Of a stretch of 42,625 nucleotides of DNA, positions 1-7,837 are shown one piece after another. The stretch comes from Gemmatimonadaceae bacterium (GTDB lineage Bacteria; Gemmatimonadota; Gemmatimonadetes; Gemmatimonadales; Gemmatimonadaceae): assembly GCA_013361935.1 (NCBI GenBank), contig JABFXC010000151.1, positions 1-42,625 of the forward strand, in the 5' to 3' direction. Position 1 is the stretch's first letter. Each line of letters begins with the position of its first letter. The notes beneath the pieces are model-generated. The model made no database searches. It was not told the origin of the DNA and worked only from the letters and a program-made list of their open reading frames with translations. Position numbers and translations under genes: made by a program.

Positions 1-367
1 CTATCTTCCGCAACTCCAGGTCAGGCTCCGCCGTGGTTGACTGCAAAAGCGCCCGAATGTGCATCGCGCGGATATTTATCTGAGCGTAAATCTTGTCGAG
101 CGTCTTCTGTGCAATCCTCTGGCGCTTGCGATGGAAACGCACCGGAAGCCCATAGTTGTGGCCTTCCTGGTAAAGGAATGACTCTGGAACGTCTAACGCG
201 TGAGCCAGCGTCGCGACGAGATCGTCCGGGGGAAGAAGACCATGTTCAATCTTCGAGATGCGTCCCTGGGTAGTCGCGGCGGCCACGGCGAGTTCGCCTT
301 GCGTCCACTCCTTCGCCTGACGGGCCAGCACTACCATCTCGGGATTGAAGCGTGGGCTACTCGGCAT
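1..367 (-). CDS. XRE-family HTH / ImmA-IrrE type regulator (3' part beyond window)
   Basis: The visible 122 residues begin at an ATG at 367-365. Residues about 8-65 form an XRE helix-turn-helix (FNPEMVVLARQAKEWTQGEL, then TTQGRISKIEHG). They are followed by the linker typical of XRE-ImmA/IrrE fusions (SFLYQEG, VRFHRKRQ, INIRAMHIRALLQS). In that family the HTH binds a local operator and a C-terminal HExxH peptidase domain follows; here that domain would lie past base 1, so its presence is inferred. The start overlaps the end of the upstream unknown gene by 11 bases, which points to translational coupling. Base composition is lower in GC than the rest of the window, suggesting recent transfer. 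A plain XRE repressor without the peptidase remains possible. Confidence 0.82.
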   Translation of the reverse strand, partial: MPSSPRFNPEMVVLARQAKEWTQGELAVAAATTQGRISKIEHGLLPPDDLVATLAHALDVPESFLYQEGHNYGLPVRFHRKRQRIAQKTLDKIYAQINIRAMHIRALLQSTTAEPDLELRKI

Positions 368-1001
368 CCGTGCCTTGGCGGAACTTGAGGATGTTGAGTT
401 CGTCTGGTTGCACACGGCGCCGAACACGGACAGGAATTTCGGCCGCGGTCGCGTCGAGAGGGATTTGGATGGGAAGAGTCGACGCACCTTCCGGAGTCAG
501 CTCGTACGACCACTGTATCCGTTGACCGCTGCGCCGGGAGACGAGGACCGAATCGATTGCGGTCTCTAAAGTGTTGAGCTTGTAGCCTAAATCCACGCGC
601 ATCGCAGACGCGGATATTCCAGGTAGGGTTGCAACGCACGAGTTGTAGCGCTGTGCGCGATCGGTGGGGTAATTGTGCGAGAATCCATCGTTGTCCAAGT
701 GCTTGAAGCGGACAACGACCTCGTCCTCCACCATAAAAACTGTACTTACGTGGTTGGGTATCTCAGCTACCCGCCCGACAGGAAGCAAAAGCTCTCGAGC
801 AGCGTCGATCATGAAACTCGACACGACGTTTGCTCGAGTCGTGGCAGAGAACACGGCTCGGTCCGGAATCGTCGCCAATCGTGCCCACGCGACGTGCGGG
901 ATCCGCCAGAGAATTGAAGCGTACGGCGCGAGCACGGTGCGACATCTCGTTTCCGGATCGTCAAACACGGCCAATCCTGCCTTGGATGAGGTTCCGGCCA
1001 A
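357..1001 (-). CDS. Unknown protein, operon partner of the XRE/ImmA-type regulator
   Basis: I do not recognise this family. The reading frame is open from 1262, but the AT-rich promoter region at 1029-1076 makes a start downstream of it likely. The chosen start is the TTG at 1001-999, giving 214 residues; a GTG a little further in is an alternative, and no strong ribosome site decides between them. There is no signal peptide or membrane segment. The C-terminal half is the most ordered-looking part (MRVDLGYKLNTLETAID, then SGQRIQWSYELTPEG). It is translationally coupled to the XRE/ImmA-like gene, whose ATG overlaps its stop region. It could be the regulated partner of that regulator, for example a toxin-like or stress protein; this is inference from gene order only. 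Confidence 0.6.
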   Translation of the reverse strand: MAGTSSKAGLAVFDDPETRCRTVLAPYASILWRIPHVAWARLATIPDRAVFSATTRANVVSSFMIDAARELLLPVGRVAEIPNHVSTVFMVEDEVVVRFKHLDNDGFSHNYPTDRAQRYNSCVATLPGISASAMRVDLGYKLNTLETAIDSVLVSRRSGQRIQWSYELTPEGASTLPIQIPLDATAAEIPVRVRRRVQPDELNILKFRQGTDAE

Positions 1002-1044
1002 GATATCACGACCGGTGGATAAAATCAACAAAAAAAATTCCAAT

Positions 1045-1060
1045 ATTATACCGGTATAAT
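1045..1060. promoter_or_regulatory. Perfect 16-bp palindrome with a TATAAT on each strand
   Basis: ATTATACCGGTATAAT is a perfect palindrome in an AT-rich island between two divergent genes. Each half reads TATAAT outward, so the site can serve as the -10 box for the unknown/XRE operon on the minus strand and for the DUF2071 gene on the plus strand, which would leave a leader of about 34 nt before the ATG at 1101. No good -35 box lies at 17 bp on either side; TTGCAA at 1070-1075 is 19 bp from the minus-strand -10. The nearby XRE protein is the obvious candidate to bind it. Poly-A runs at 1029-1037 flank the site. Confidence 0.6.
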
Positions 1061-1100
1061 CATAATCTATTGCAAATAAACAACTTAAAGTATTCGCTGT

Positions 1101-1877
1101 ATGTTCGGTGATTGCCCGATTGCGACGCCTCGAGACTCGATTCCGGGGCCGAAGAGCTCCTTCCTCACCGCCTCCTGGCGCCACCTCGCGATGCTCAACT
1201 ACCGCATCGCTCCCGACCTCCTCTCGCCCCTCGTCCCCCGCGGTACTGAACTCGACTCCCACGACGGCGCCACCTACGTCTCACTCGTCGGATTCCTCTT
1301 CGCCGACACGCGCGTCCTCGGGCTCAGGATTCCCTTCCACGTCAACTTCGAAGAGCTCAACCTCCGCTTCTACGTCCGCCGCACGTCAGGCACCGACGTC
1401 CGCCGCGGCGTAGTCTTCGTCAAGGAGATCGTTCCCCGCCCCGCCATCGCGCTCGTCGCGCGTCTCGTTTACAACGAGCCGTACGAGGCGCGGCGCATGG
1501 GACACTACGTCGGCCCGCGTCGCCCGAAGGAGCCACTCTATGTCAGCTACTCGTGGAAGGAGCGGCGCGGCGAGTGGGCGCACCTGACCGTCACCACCGA
1601 CGGCGAGCCGCCGGCGCCCGTCGCGCCGGGATCGCTCGAGGAGTTCATCACCGAGCATTACTGGGGCTACACCCGCCAGCGCGACGGCGGCACCATCGAG
1701 TACCGCGTCGAGCACCCGTCGTGGCGCGTCTGGCAAACGTCGAGCGCGAAGGTCAGCGGCGATCTCGCGGAGCTCTACGGGCGCGACTTCGCCGAGGTGC
1801 TCTCGCGGCCGCCCGACTCGGCGTTCCTCGCCGAGGGGTCGGCGGTGACGGTGTATCGGCCGGTCGCCATGACTTGA
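1101..1877 (+). CDS. DUF2071 (YqjF-like) protein
   Basis: This 258-residue protein matches the YqjF/DUF2071 family in pattern: FLTASWRHLAMLNY near residue 21, LVPRGTELDSHDGATYVSLV, FADTRVLG, then the IPFHVNFEELNLRFYVRR block and EIVPRPAIALVARLVYNEPY. The fold is related to acetoacetate decarboxylase, but no reaction is established for most members. There is no signal peptide, so it is probably cytoplasmic. It stands alone, divergent from the XRE operon. The ATG at 1101 fits the putative -10 at 1055-1060. Family assignment is secure; function is unknown. Confidence 0.88.
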   Translation: MFGDCPIATPRDSIPGPKSSFLTASWRHLAMLNYRIAPDLLSPLVPRGTELDSHDGATYVSLVGFLFADTRVLGLRIPFHVNFEELNLRFYVRRTSGTDVRRGVVFVKEIVPRPAIALVARLVYNEPYEARRMGHYVGPRRPKEPLYVSYSWKERRGEWAHLTVTTDGEPPAPVAPGSLEEFITEHYWGYTRQRDGGTIEYRVEHPSWRVWQTSSAKVSGDLAELYGRDFAEVLSRPPDSAFLAEGSAVTVYRPVAMT

Positions 1878-2063
1878 ATTCGGCGTTGCTCGTCGTCGGC
1901 CGCGGCCGCTGTGCGATCGCCGTCGCGGGGACGTGGCACGGGCTCTCGGTTCGTCCCGATGGCGGCTTTAGGTTCGCCTCGCATCAGCTTCAGGGGCGCT
2001 CGCTATTATTAGCATTTGCTCATATTCATTGGGCGGGTGCACACTTGGGTTACCCTTTCATCC

Positions 2064-2070
2064 GAGGTGA
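2064..2070 (+). promoter_or_regulatory. Ribosome binding site GAGGTGA
   Basis: GAGGTGA lies four bases before the ATG at 2075 and fixes that start inside a frame that is open from much further upstream (1553), where it is only a shadow of the DUF2071 gene. No clear promoter could be identified in 1878-2063, although the stretch 2005-2030 is AT-rich. Confidence 0.7.
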
Positions 2071-2074
2071 TCCA

Positions 2075-2776
2075 ATGCTCCATAGTGCGCGGGCGTCTGC
2101 AAGACGCACTTTTTCCATCGCGTGCGTGACGCTTGCAGGTTGCATCCACCAGGTGCCGCCAACTCCGCATGCGACCGATCCCGGGAACGCCGCCGACTAT
2201 CAACAGGCGGTAGCACAGATCAACGCCTCGAAGATGTCTGCGGCGTACAAGAGCGCCGCGAAGAGTCGACAGTGGGCGGTTCATACCGCCGCTGCGGGGC
2301 TTCAGAAGTACATGGCCTCGGTAGATCAGGTAACCGCCGCCAACCGTGGGTCATCGACCTTCTACACGACCGTCGCGGTTGCGCTGGACATTGCAGCTGG
2401 ACTTACTGCCTACAACGCGGCGGCGAGAACCTGGGCTCCGGCTACCGCCGCCGGGATCTCAGCGGTGGCGACGGGAATCAAGGACAAGGGCGTGCAACCC
2501 CAGATCTCGAAAGGCGATTCGGTCCTCGCGGCCGCGGAGCAACTACGAAAGGCCGTCGTGCTGCGTGAGGAGTTCAACAAGATGACCGATGTCACGGTGA
2601 CACAGGCACAAGCTGAGGAGCATTACAAGGCGTGGAGCGCCGCAGCGGACGACTTCGTATCCAAGGCTCGAGACTTCCTCGGCGTCGTCAGGTCTTCGCG
2701 CTTCAATATCGAATCTCCCAGCGATCCGGTCCAGGAGCCGTCCGCACCCGGCGTGCTCCCGGAGCCGCCGATCTGA
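2075..2776 (+). CDS. Putative lipoprotein of unknown function
   Basis: The 233-residue product starts with a basic N-terminus and a lipobox ending at CVTLAGC, so it is probably lipidated and anchored in the envelope. The body is alanine-rich and mostly helical (ADYQQAVAQINASKMSAAYK), with one possible membrane-inserted or hairpin stretch around VALDIAAGLTAYNAAARTW. A long helix near the C-terminus (VTQAQAEEHYKAWSAAADDF) suggests a coiled-coil. The end is proline-rich. No enzymatic motif is visible. Its GC content is moderate compared with its neighbours. It runs toward the tyrosinase gene with about 78 bases between the two stops. Confidence 0.75.
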   Translation: MLHSARASARRTFSIACVTLAGCIHQVPPTPHATDPGNAADYQQAVAQINASKMSAAYKSAAKSRQWAVHTAAAGLQKYMASVDQVTAANRGSSTFYTTVAVALDIAAGLTAYNAAARTWAPATAAGISAVATGIKDKGVQPQISKGDSVLAAAEQLRKAVVLREEFNKMTDVTVTQAQAEEHYKAWSAAADDFVSKARDFLGVVRSSRFNIESPSDPVQEPSAPGVLPEPPI

Positions 2777-2854
2777 TGCCGGACCAAGGCGCGACACTAT
2801 CGTGTGTGGTGCCGCGCCGACATTTGGCCGACCTTGCGGGGAGAGATGGATCGC

Positions 2855-4336
2855 CTAACGCACCACCACCGTCACCCGCCCGATGGTTACCGGCGTCGCC
2901 GCCCCGAGTCGCTTCGCCGGATCGGCTCCCTCCGTCAGCCCGCGCGGCACGAACGTCACGCGCACCGAGTCCTCCGACCACAGACGGGCGGCGCGGAGCT
3001 GCAGGAAGGCGAGGGTCAACGGAACGATCTGCGCTTCGCGCTTGTCCTGATGCGCGTCGCGCGTCGACGCGCCGAAGAGGTTCAGGATGCCGACGAAGTG
3101 TGGGCCGCGATAGTCGGCCGCCGCCCCGGCTGGCAGATCGATGTAGATCTCGTATGCCGCCGCGGGAGTGCCGTCGACGGTGACGCCGTCCAGAACGAGA
3201 TCGATCCTCGCCCCGCCCTGCGGATCGCGCTCGAGCGCCGCGATGCGCGCCTTGCCCTCGTCGGTGATCGGCAACGTCGTCTCGACCGGCTTTCCGCCGA
3301 GGCGGAGCGCGGCCAGTGACTGGGCGACGAGGACCGAGTCGGGCAGCGCCGGCCGCCGGCCCAGTGTGTCGAGCTTCGCGGTGACCGCGGCGGCTGGAAG
3401 GCGCAGCGACGTGAGATGCTTCCACCAGTCGGGGTCGAGGACCACGCGGCGGCCGCACAGGCTGTTCTCGTACTGGTACCGGAGCTGGCAGGCGATGTCG
3501 ACGACCTGCGCTCCAGTCAGGGAGACGGTCGCGCCGTTCTCGTCGTAGAAGTCGAACGACGTCGTCATCCAGGTGTTGTCGCCCGTCGGATCGACGCGTC
3601 CGCCGCCGCTGTCGAGCCAGACTTCCCACAGACGATCGATGTTGCAGTGATGGAGCCAGAAGATGGGATCCTGCCCGGCGGTCGCGAACTGGGTCATGTT
3701 GCCGCCACAGGCGATGTGAACCGCACCGTGGGGAGTCCCGTTCAGCGTGTTGGTGAAGTTCCAGAACGAGGTCTGCGCCAGCGCGGCGCCGGAATCCACC
3801 AGCGACGCGGTGATCGGCGTTCCGGCGTTGATCGCCGCGCTGCGGGTGCCGTCGTACAGCGCGTTGCCAGCGGTCGGCGTGCGGAACATTGGCGGCAGGT
3901 CGCGGCGCCCCGCGGGAGCGTAGCCCCAGTACGGGAGCGCGAACGACGAGGTCCCGAACTGCTTCCGGACGATCCGCTCGAAGAAGTACACATACATGCG
4001 GTGCCAGGACAGGAAGAACGTCTGGTTGTGCTGGCAGGCGTTGGCAATCATCCGGGCCGGGGGGCCGAACGCGCCATGGATGTTCGCCTGCGCCAGCCAG
4101 CTCACCGCGTTCGTCGCCGGCAGCGCCCGCATCAGGCCGATGGCCTTCTTGTAGGCCATGATCTCGGGGCTCGTCGCCGTCAGGCAGTAGACGTTCCGTC
4201 GCGTGTAGACGTGCGCCGAGGCCTCGGCGAGGATCGAGGCGTAGGCGGAGGCGCGGTCGAGAAGTCCGCTAGCGCCGAGCAGCCCGGCGCTCCCGACGGC
4301 GGCGAAGAGAAAGTCGCGGCGTCTCATGTCCTGCAT
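2855..4336 (-). CDS. Tat-exported tyrosinase / polyphenol oxidase
   Basis: A type-3 copper oxidase of 493 residues that would oxidise phenols or diphenols with oxygen. A twin-arginine signal (MRRRDFLFAA) precedes a hydrophobic stretch to about residue 25, so the folded, metal-loaded enzyme is probably exported by Tat. Copper site A histidines are H87, H103 and H112 (ACQHNQTFFLSWHRMYVYFF). Copper site B histidines are H203, H207 and H230 (TPHGAVHIACGG, DPIFWLHHCNIDRLWEVW). A C-terminal domain with HFVGILNLFG resembles the capping domain of plant-type polyphenol oxidases. The start at 4336 is chosen because the previous gene's stop ends one base before it. The stop codon lies inside a GCCTAACG octamer. 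All six copper ligands are present. Confidence 0.93.
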   Translation of the reverse strand: MQDMRRRDFLFAAVGSAGLLGASGLLDRASAYASILAEASAHVYTRRNVYCLTATSPEIMAYKKAIGLMRALPATNAVSWLAQANIHGAFGPPARMIANACQHNQTFFLSWHRMYVYFFERIVRKQFGTSSFALPYWGYAPAGRRDLPPMFRTPTAGNALYDGTRSAAINAGTPITASLVDSGAALAQTSFWNFTNTLNGTPHGAVHIACGGNMTQFATAGQDPIFWLHHCNIDRLWEVWLDSGGGRVDPTGDNTWMTTSFDFYDENGATVSLTGAQVVDIACQLRYQYENSLCGRRVVLDPDWWKHLTSLRLPAAAVTAKLDTLGRRPALPDSVLVAQSLAALRLGGKPVETTLPITDEGKARIAALERDPQGGARIDLVLDGVTVDGTPAAAYEIYIDLPAGAAADYRGPHFVGILNLFGASTRDAHQDKREAQIVPLTLAFLQLRAARLWSEDSVRVTFVPRGLTEGADPAKRLGAATPVTIGRVTVVVR

Positions 4337-4337
4337 T

Positions 4338-4745
4338 CTACACCCCCGCGGCGAGAGGTTCGCGATCGGATGGACTGGTGATAACCACCGGGCACGCCGC
4401 ACACGCATCCGCCCCCGCCTGGTCGAACCAGCGGCATTGCGCCCGGATCGAGCACTGAGGCAGCGTCGCCGGCATCGATGCGGCGGCGGCAAGCCCCTCG
4501 TCGAGCACGCGGTCGATGACGCCGCACCGTGAGCCGGTCCACTGCCGACACGCGCCCTGCACGCATCGGCCGGCGAAGCGAAACCGGCTCTCCGGTTGGC
4601 GGCCCTCCCGGGCGATCGCCACGAACTCCGCGTCGATCCGCGCCTCCTCTGCGGCGTAGGCGACGCGGCCGTCGCCGAGCACGACGCCGACGAGGATCGC
4701 ACCTTCCTCGCAGCGCGCGCTCGGGCAGAGATGCTGCCTGGCCAC
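4338..4745 (-). CDS. Cysteine-rich protein (9 Cys), tyrosinase operon
   Basis: A 135-residue protein with no recognised domain, starting at a GTG eight bases after the preceding gene's stop and ending one base before the tyrosinase ATG. Cysteines are at 7, 12, 61, 66, 74, 98, 104, 115 and 118, arranged as two CX4C pairs, one CX5C pair, one CX2C pair and one single. Other conserved-looking parts are ESRFRFAGRC and RQWTGSRCGVID. There is no signal peptide. The cysteine pattern would suit metal binding or a metal cluster. A copper-handling or maturation role for the tyrosinase is a hypothesis from position, in analogy to the MelC1 caddie of Streptomyces, to which I see no sequence likeness. Confidence 0.78.
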   Translation of the reverse strand: MARQHLCPSARCEEGAILVGVVLGDGRVAYAAEEARIDAEFVAIAREGRQPESRFRFAGRCVQGACRQWTGSRCGVIDRVLDEGLAAAASMPATLPQCSIRAQCRWFDQAGADACAACPVVITSPSDREPLAAGV

Positions 4746-4753
4746 GCTGCGCC

Positions 4754-5014
4754 TCAGCGCGGACCGCCGGTCGCGATCTGCGCCGTGATGCGCGCGTTGA
4801 TCTGGTCCTTCGCGAAGAGCTCCTTGCGGAGCCAGAGTCCCCACCAGTCGCGGTGCGGGATGCGCGCGTGCAGGTCTCCCCCGGTGTCGATGCCTGCGAG
4901 CTCTTTGAGCACTGCCGCCTGGATACGTCCCGCGAGCCTCGCTCGCACCGCGTCGTCGAGCTTGACTCCCTCGACGTGAACGATGAAATCGCTTCCCCCC
5001 GATCCGTTCGCCAT
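4754..5014 (-). CDS. 86-aa protein of unknown function, first gene of tyrosinase operon
   Basis: The ATG at 5014-5012 has an excellent ribosome site (GGAGGGAGCG directly before it), which fixes the start. The 86 residues begin MANGSGGSDFIVHVEGVKLD, form an amphipathic helix (DDAVRARLAGRIQAAVLKEL), and end with the aromatic segment PHRDWWGLWLRKELF. There is no signal peptide or membrane span. The same strand carries the nine-cysteine protein eight bases later and then the tyrosinase, so the three are very probably co-transcribed. I do not recognise the family. A precursor, chaperone or substrate-type partner are all possible. Confidence 0.75.
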   Translation of the reverse strand: MANGSGGSDFIVHVEGVKLDDAVRARLAGRIQAAVLKELAGIDTGGDLHARIPHRDWWGLWLRKELFAKDQINARITAQIATGGPR

Positions 5015-5110
5015 CGCTCCCTCCCTGTCCGGAGATCCGGCGGCGCATGAGTGCGACGCCGCCGGCAACAGTGACGCCCGCGGGAAGCGCGGCACAATGA
5101 ATCGAAAGGC

Positions 5111-5713
5111 TCAATCCTCGCGAACCGCCGCCGCCGCGTGCCAGCGGCTGCGCACGTGCAGCTTCGTCAGGATGTGGTGAACGTGGTTCTTCACCGTGGC
5201 GACGCTGACGCCGAGCCGGTTCGCGATCTCCCGATTCGCGAACCCCGCGCCGACGAGCGCGATGATCTCCTGCTCGCGCGGGCTCAACGTCTGCCCGTGA
5301 TCCGCCGCGGCAACGATGACGCGGCCTCGATTCGTAGCCCTGCGGACGAAGCAGATGAGATCGTCGATCGTCGCCTGGCAGGAGACCGTCGGAAGCGTCG
5401 CGCCGGTCCGTTCGCGCGGGACGCCGGATTCACGCGCGAGGACTATGACCGGCGCCCCGCGGAGGTCGCGGGCGATCCGATCCGACGTCTCGCGATCGCG
5501 CATCCGCTCCTCGTCGACCAGCACCATGGCGGCACGCGGGAGGAGTCGGATCGCTTCGGCGCCGGCGAGGCTCGTGAAGACGTAGGTGAAGTGCAGCCCG
5601 GCGCGGAGCCTGAGCGCGTAGCCGAGCGCCTCCCCGAGGAGCCGGTGCCCGGTGATGATCAGCGCGAACGACCCAGTTCCAAAGCAGCGATGCTGCATCG
5701 CTCCGGAATGCAA
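5111..5713 (-). CDS. LuxR/NarL-type regulator with a degenerate receiver domain
   Basis: A 200-residue response-regulator-like protein. The C-terminal LuxR helix-turn-helix is complete (residues 143-190, LSPREQEIIALVGAGFANRE and VATVKNHVHHILTKL). The N-terminal receiver keeps an aspartate at the phospho-acceptor position (MVLVDEERM, D67). However, the acidic pair that holds magnesium at the end of strand 1 is replaced (IITGHRLLGEAL), and the conserved lysine near residue 111 is not evident. It may therefore act without phosphorylation. It lies 96 bases upstream of the tyrosinase operon on the same strand and is the natural candidate to control it. The octamer GCCTAACG lies just upstream of the start codon. 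Confidence 0.85.
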   Translation of the reverse strand: MHSGAMQHRCFGTGSFALIITGHRLLGEALGYALRLRAGLHFTYVFTSLAGAEAIRLLPRAAMVLVDEERMRDRETSDRIARDLRGAPVIVLARESGVPRERTGATLPTVSCQATIDDLICFVRRATNRGRVIVAAADHGQTLSPREQEIIALVGAGFANREIANRLGVSVATVKNHVHHILTKLHVRSRWHAAAAVRED

Positions 5714-5844
5714 TGGCCTAACGTGCGCGACCCGTCAGGCGATGGTACAAGCGCCGTCGCGGATGAGCAAATTCACATGATGCGGCTGCACGATCATGCA
5801 GGTTCTATCGAGGGCTACCTCACCCTCACCACCACCGTCCCCGT

Positions 5845-6504
5845 CTACATCCGCCGCTCCACCACGTCATTCTCGCTGTACGCCGTCAGCCTGACGCGCC
5901 CCGCCCGGTTCGCCCGCATACGCAGCACGAGCGGCGTCTCCAGCCGCCAGCTGCCTTCGCGCGGCTCGCTCGTCACCGCCCAGTACGACGTGTCCGGCGA
6001 GACGCGGAACACCACGCCGCGGACGCTCTCGCCGGCGGCGTCGAGCGCCGTGATCGTGAGGGCAATGGTGTCGCCGACCGCGGTATCGATCGTGTCGGGC
6101 GACGCGCGCAGCTCCACGGCCGGCGGGGCGACTGTCAGGCGGAGCGGCTGGCTCGACATCCCTTCGAAGCTCGCGGTGAGGATCGTGCTCCCGACGCCGC
6201 GTGTCTGCAGCACGCCGGTGGCGCTCAGGGTGGCCACGGTCGGGTCGCTCGACGCGAAGGTGAAGCGCCCCGGCTCACCGCGAGTCGGCGATGATGCGAT
6301 TCGGCCAGCCGGCGCCGATCGCGATGGCGACCGCGGTATCGGGGTCGCCGACGGTGAGGAATGCGTCGAGCTCGGAGGCGGGGCGCGCGGGGAGATCGCG
6401 ACGCCGCCGAGTCGGTCGGGGTCGGGCTCCTGATAGCCGTTGCACCCCGTCGCGGCGAGAGCGACGATTGCCGCGAGGTGCGGCGCGCGGGCGAGCTTCA
6501 GCAC
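5845..6504 (-). pseudogene. Ig-like (BIG2-type) lipoprotein with two compensating frameshifts
   Basis: From a GTG at 6504-6502 the product has a signal peptide and lipobox (AAIVALAATGC), then a first Ig-like repeat (FASSDPTVATLSATGVL, FEGMSSQPLRLTVAPP) and a second (LRASPDTIDTAVGDTIALTI). Between about 6384 and 6275 the nominal frame gives a low-complexity Pro/Ser stretch with many A or T third positions. The neighbouring frame gives a natural sequence (ASELDAFLTVGDPDTAVA, then AGWPNRIIADSR) with almost all G or C third positions. A one-base loss near 6379-6383 and a one-base gain near 6275-6283 would explain this. Either two assembly or sequencing errors or a real pair of indels is possible. 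Outside that segment the gene looks intact and functional. Confidence 0.7.
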
Positions 6505-6671
6505 TGATCGCCATGGGTGAAGTTTGCCGCTTCGCCGCCGCCGTCGACATGCGTCATCCGACGTAGCGCGTCGATCCGCGGTGACGTTATCCTGTTCGCC
6601 ACGGTTGTACCTGCTGCCCGCCCCGCACTCGTCGCCACGATCGGCCGGCAATTCACCGAAGATCCCTCACC

Positions 6672-7118
6672 ATGCGCCACTCCGTCCGCCGCATCACCGC
6701 GCTCGCCGCTGCATGCGCCCTCGGCGGCACGCAGGGCTGCATGAGCTACCGCGCCGCCCCGAACGGCCTGAAGATCGACGACAGGGTGCGGGTCGCCGCG
6801 ACCACGCCGCTCACCCTCGAGGTCGACGCCGCTGCGGGCGCACCGGGGCGAACCTGTCTCGCGAGCGAGGTGCGCGGGAAGCTGATCTCGGCGCATGCCG
6901 ACACGCTGACCCTCGCGTCGCCGCTGCAGGTGACGACGGCGGCGGACGGCACGGACTGCGGCGCGGTTCGCACGGTGACGCTCGTCCTCCCGGCGCATGG
7001 GGCGGAAGTCGGCGTCCAGCACATCGCGCCCGGTCGCACCGCGCTCCTCGTCGGCGGCGCCGCGGTCGTCGGCTTCACGATCTTCATGATCATCGCGATC
7101 GTCACGGACCCGAGCTGA
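6672..7118 (+). CDS. Small lipoprotein with C-terminal membrane segment (paralogue 1 of 3)
   Basis: A 148-residue product with a lipobox ending at Cys23 (ALGGTQGC), followed by a beta-rich domain and a C-terminal hydrophobic span of about 22 residues (TALLVGGAAVVGFTIFMIIA). The central domain shares a pattern with the two downstream genes: a short strand, then a cysteine, then G-K/V-L, then DTLTL, then a second cysteine and TLVL before the membrane span. A lipid anchor plus a membrane helix is unusual in so small a protein. No function is known. It is the first of three tandem paralogues. Divergent to the Ig-like lipoprotein gene. Confidence 0.78.
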   Translation: MRHSVRRITALAAACALGGTQGCMSYRAAPNGLKIDDRVRVAATTPLTLEVDAAAGAPGRTCLASEVRGKLISAHADTLTLASPLQVTTAADGTDCGAVRTVTLVLPAHGAEVGVQHIAPGRTALLVGGAAVVGFTIFMIIAIVTDPS

Positions 7119-7223
7119 CGCACGCGCCACGCGATTCCGCGACTCTGCCGTGTTCATCCTCGCCGCCGCGCTCCTCGCTCAGGCCTGCACGAGCTGCGTC
7201 CGATCGCCTGACGATCGCGCTTC

Positions 7224-7252
7224 TTGACGCCGCGCCCCGTCGGTCCTAGCGT
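7224..7252 (+). promoter_or_regulatory. Candidate sigma-70-type promoter
   Basis: TTGACG at 7224-7229 and TAGCGT at 7247-7252 are separated by 17 bases and lie about 70 bases upstream of the start of the second lipoprotein. The -35 match is good and the -10 match is partial. The rest of the 200-base gap (7119-7319) shows no gene. Confidence 0.35.
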
Positions 7253-7319
7253 CGACGCGTGACGCCGACGCCGCCTCGCCGCATGGCGCGCGGTGCGCGT
7301 CCCAGTGCGGAGGTCGCAC

Positions 7320-7799
7320 ATGCTGCGTTCCCGCTCCCGTCGCGCCGCGATCTGTTCGGCGGCGGCTGCTCTCACGTTCGCGCAGGGCTGCTTCGTCTAT
7401 CGGCCCGCGGCGCTTCCCCTGCCCGCGGGGTCCGAGGTGCGCGTCCGCGGAGCGCGACTCGAGCTCTACGACGGCGGACGCCTGCATGCCGGGCCAGCGG
7501 AGTGCCGTGCCGAGCGGCTCGACGGGAAGCTGCTCGACGCGAAAGGCGACACGTTGACGTTGACGATCGCGCCGGTGGGCGGGATGGCCGGGTACTCGCC
7601 GAGGCGGCTCTGCTCGCGCCTGACGACGGCGACGCTCGTCGCCGCACCGGAGTCGACCTCGGTATTCGCGCGGAAGTTCAGTCCGATGCGTACGACGGGC
7701 GCGGTCGTCGGAACCGCGGTGTTTGTGGCAGCGGTCGCGGCCGCCGTCATCATCTCGGGGCTCGAGCACGCCGACGCGAGCTACCGGCCGGCACAGTGA
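7320..7799 (+). CDS. Small lipoprotein with C-terminal membrane segment (paralogue 2 of 3)
   Basis: The ATG at 7320 follows a GGAGG ribosome site and was chosen over an upstream ATG at 7293 for that reason. The 159 residues have a lipobox ending at Cys24 (LTFAQGC) and a domain with the shared family pattern (GSEVRVRGARLELYDGG, AECRAERLDGKLLDAKGDTL, RLCSRLTTATLVAAPEST). A C-terminal membrane span follows (GAVVGTAVFVAAVAAAVIIS). The N-terminal DNA, including the ribosome site, closely resembles that of the third paralogue, which points to recent duplication. The two cysteines inside the domain may form a disulfide. Function unknown. Confidence 0.78.
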   Translation: MLRSRSRRAAICSAAAALTFAQGCFVYRPAALPLPAGSEVRVRGARLELYDGGRLHAGPAECRAERLDGKLLDAKGDTLTLTIAPVGGMAGYSPRRLCSRLTTATLVAAPESTSVFARKFSPMRTTGAVVGTAVFVAAVAAAVIISGLEHADASYRPAQ

Positions 7800-7837
7800 G
7801 ACTCGCGTCGCGAACCCGCGTTCCGCGGAGGTCGACC

